Positions 63,223 to 64,000 of a stretch of DNA of 64,000 bases are shown piece by piece; the first letter of the stretch is position 1; every line of letters starts with the position of its first letter. The position numbers and the translations under genes are program-made. Where the stretch lies: NCBI GenBank assembly GCA_902168085.1, contig CABHOP010000037.1, forward strand, positions 1-64,000, given 5' to 3'. This DNA comes from an uncultured Bacteroides sp. GTDB taxonomy: Bacteria; Bacteroidota; Bacteroidia; Chitinophagales; Chitinophagaceae. Below the pieces are notes generated by a model that ran no database searches, had not been told where the DNA came from, and saw only the letters and a program-made list of their open reading frames with translations.

Positions 63223-64000
63223 ATGCCAGTTTCAACTCAGGTTGTAGAAGATGTAGTCATAAAGTTTGCGGGTGATAGTGGTGACGGGATGCAACTTACA
63301 GGTAGCCAGTTTACCAACAGCACTGCTTTATTAGGTAACGACCTTTCCACCTTTCCGGATTTTCCGGCAGAAATACGTGCCCCACAGGGTACCGTACCCG
63401 GTGTAAGTGGTTACCAGCTACATTTTTCCAGCAACCGCATATATACCCCGGGTGACAGTTGTGATGTGTTGGTGGTTATGAACGCGGCTGCACTGAAGGT
63501 GAACCTAAAATCGCTGAAACCCGGCGGCATCATTATTGCCAATACCGATGGTTTCGATTCGAAAAACCTGCGTCTTGCAAATTATCCCGATGGTGTTAAC
63601 CCTATCGAGGATGATTCGTTGACAAACTATCATCTATTTAAAATAGACGTTACTAAACTGACTCGTGAGGCCCTGAAAGAAATACAGATGGGCACCAAAG
63701 AAAAAGACCGTGCAAAAAACATGTTTGTATTGGGCTTTTTGTATTGGCTTTATAACAGGGATATGTCTTCTACCATTGCCTTCCTGCAGGATAAATTCGG
63801 GAAGCGCCAGGAAATATTTGACAGTAACCTGAAAGCCCTCCAGGCAGGGTACAACTACGGCGATACGGTAGAGGCTTTCACCACACGCTATAAAGTTGAA
63901 AAGGCCAAATTGCCTGTTGGTAAATACAGGAGTATAACAGGAAATACAGCACTCGCATATGGCATTGTGGCTGCAGGCGAAAAATCGGGCTTACCTATAT
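63223..64000 (+). CDS. korA: 2-oxoacid:ferredoxin oxidoreductase subunit alpha, partial
   Basis: The window ends inside this gene; about 259 residues are visible. The N-terminus has the gamma-type domain VVIKFAGDSGDGMQLTGSQF, then FPDFPAEIRAPQGTVPGVSG (binding site for the substrate side) and MNAAALKVNLKSLKPGGIII. This combined gamma-alpha arrangement is that of 2-oxoglutarate:ferredoxin oxidoreductase alpha chains (KorA), which decarboxylate 2-oxoglutarate to succinyl-CoA with reduced ferredoxin as product, or run in reverse. The beta subunit is expected just beyond the window. No frameshift or stop is seen in the visible part. Confidence 0.88.
   Translation, partial: MPVSTQVVEDVVIKFAGDSGDGMQLTGSQFTNSTALLGNDLSTFPDFPAEIRAPQGTVPGVSGYQLHFSSNRIYTPGDSCDVLVVMNAAALKVNLKSLKPGGIIIANTDGFDSKNLRLANYPDGVNPIEDDSLTNYHLFKIDVTKLTREALKEIQMGTKEKDRAKNMFVLGFLYWLYNRDMSSTIAFLQDKFGKRQEIFDSNLKALQAGYNYGDTVEAFTTRYKVEKAKLPVGKYRSITGNTALAYGIVAAGEKSGLPI

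Noticed and set aside
1-64000. tRNA, rRNA, insertion sequences, phage genes
   Set aside because: None was recognised on either strand; all gaps over 300 bases were read and contain regulatory sequence or a pseudogene.

Overview
The window is chromosomal DNA from a member of the Bacteroidota, most likely the Chitinophagaceae or a close relative. The support is a PorZ homologue and a type B C-terminal sorting domain (type IX secretion), a SusC/SusD pair, an ammonia-lyase very like the Flavobacterium tyrosine enzyme, DUF5606, DUF5686 and DUF6787 family proteins, and many copies of the Bacteroidota promoter motif TAnnTTTG (some with TTG 19-20 bases upstream) just before genes. The placement rests on gene content read by eye, not on a search.

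Layout. 1-4825: the start of a probable outer-membrane porin (cut by the window edge) behind mnmE, and divergently dtd-tadA-Rieske-ldcA, a rhodanese and a YceI lipoprotein. 4879-7301: an M28 peptidase with a PDZ domain, and scpB. 7482-21690: a complete 14-subunit complex I operon on the minus strand (nuoA to nuoN, nuoC and nuoD separate, short nuoG), with two unrelated small genes between nuoE and nuoF and palindromic intergenic repeats that abut the start codons of nuoD, nuoE, nuoF and nuoK. 21877-27464: a visibly AT-richer surface-glycan block (FkbM methyltransferase, GT4, sugar epimerase/reductase, GT2, a frameshifted methyltransferase remnant, a divergent flippase). 27671-32221: a 1516-residue secreted protein with about 12 SprB-type repeats and a type B sorting domain. 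32322-39053: a DUF5606 protein with a histone-H1-like tail; a three-gene operon for ketosynthase, ketoreductase and tyrosine ammonia-lyase, as in flexirubin/aryl-polyene pathways; a DUF3108 protein; an LPG-synthase-like membrane protein; ruvC. 39109-44413: SusC, SusD and a DUF5011-like lipoprotein. 44751-47619: rplM-rpsI-rpsB-tsf, with an RGG-rich tail on S2. 47752-50786: porZ-recO. 50783-63036: DUF6787 protein, M23 peptidase, bcp, a DUF5686 protein, a YkgJ-type cysteine-cluster protein, polA, two acyltransferase-fold proteins and a VWA protein. 63223-64000: the first part of a 2-oxoacid:ferredoxin oxidoreductase alpha subunit.

How it fits together. Most of the window is core metabolism and information processing: respiration, tRNA modification and quality control, ribosomal proteins, DNA repair. 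The accessory content concerns the cell envelope: type IX secretion (PorZ) and its cargo (the SprB-repeat protein), glycan decoration, nutrient uptake (SusCD) and a probable polyene pigment starter module. No tRNA, rRNA, CRISPR array, insertion sequence or prophage was seen. No wholly new multi-gene system was recognised. The points most worth a second look are the start-codon-abutting repeats in the nuo operon, the ammonia-lyase/ketosynthase/ketoreductase trio, and the low-complexity tails on ribosomal protein S2 and the DUF5606 protein.
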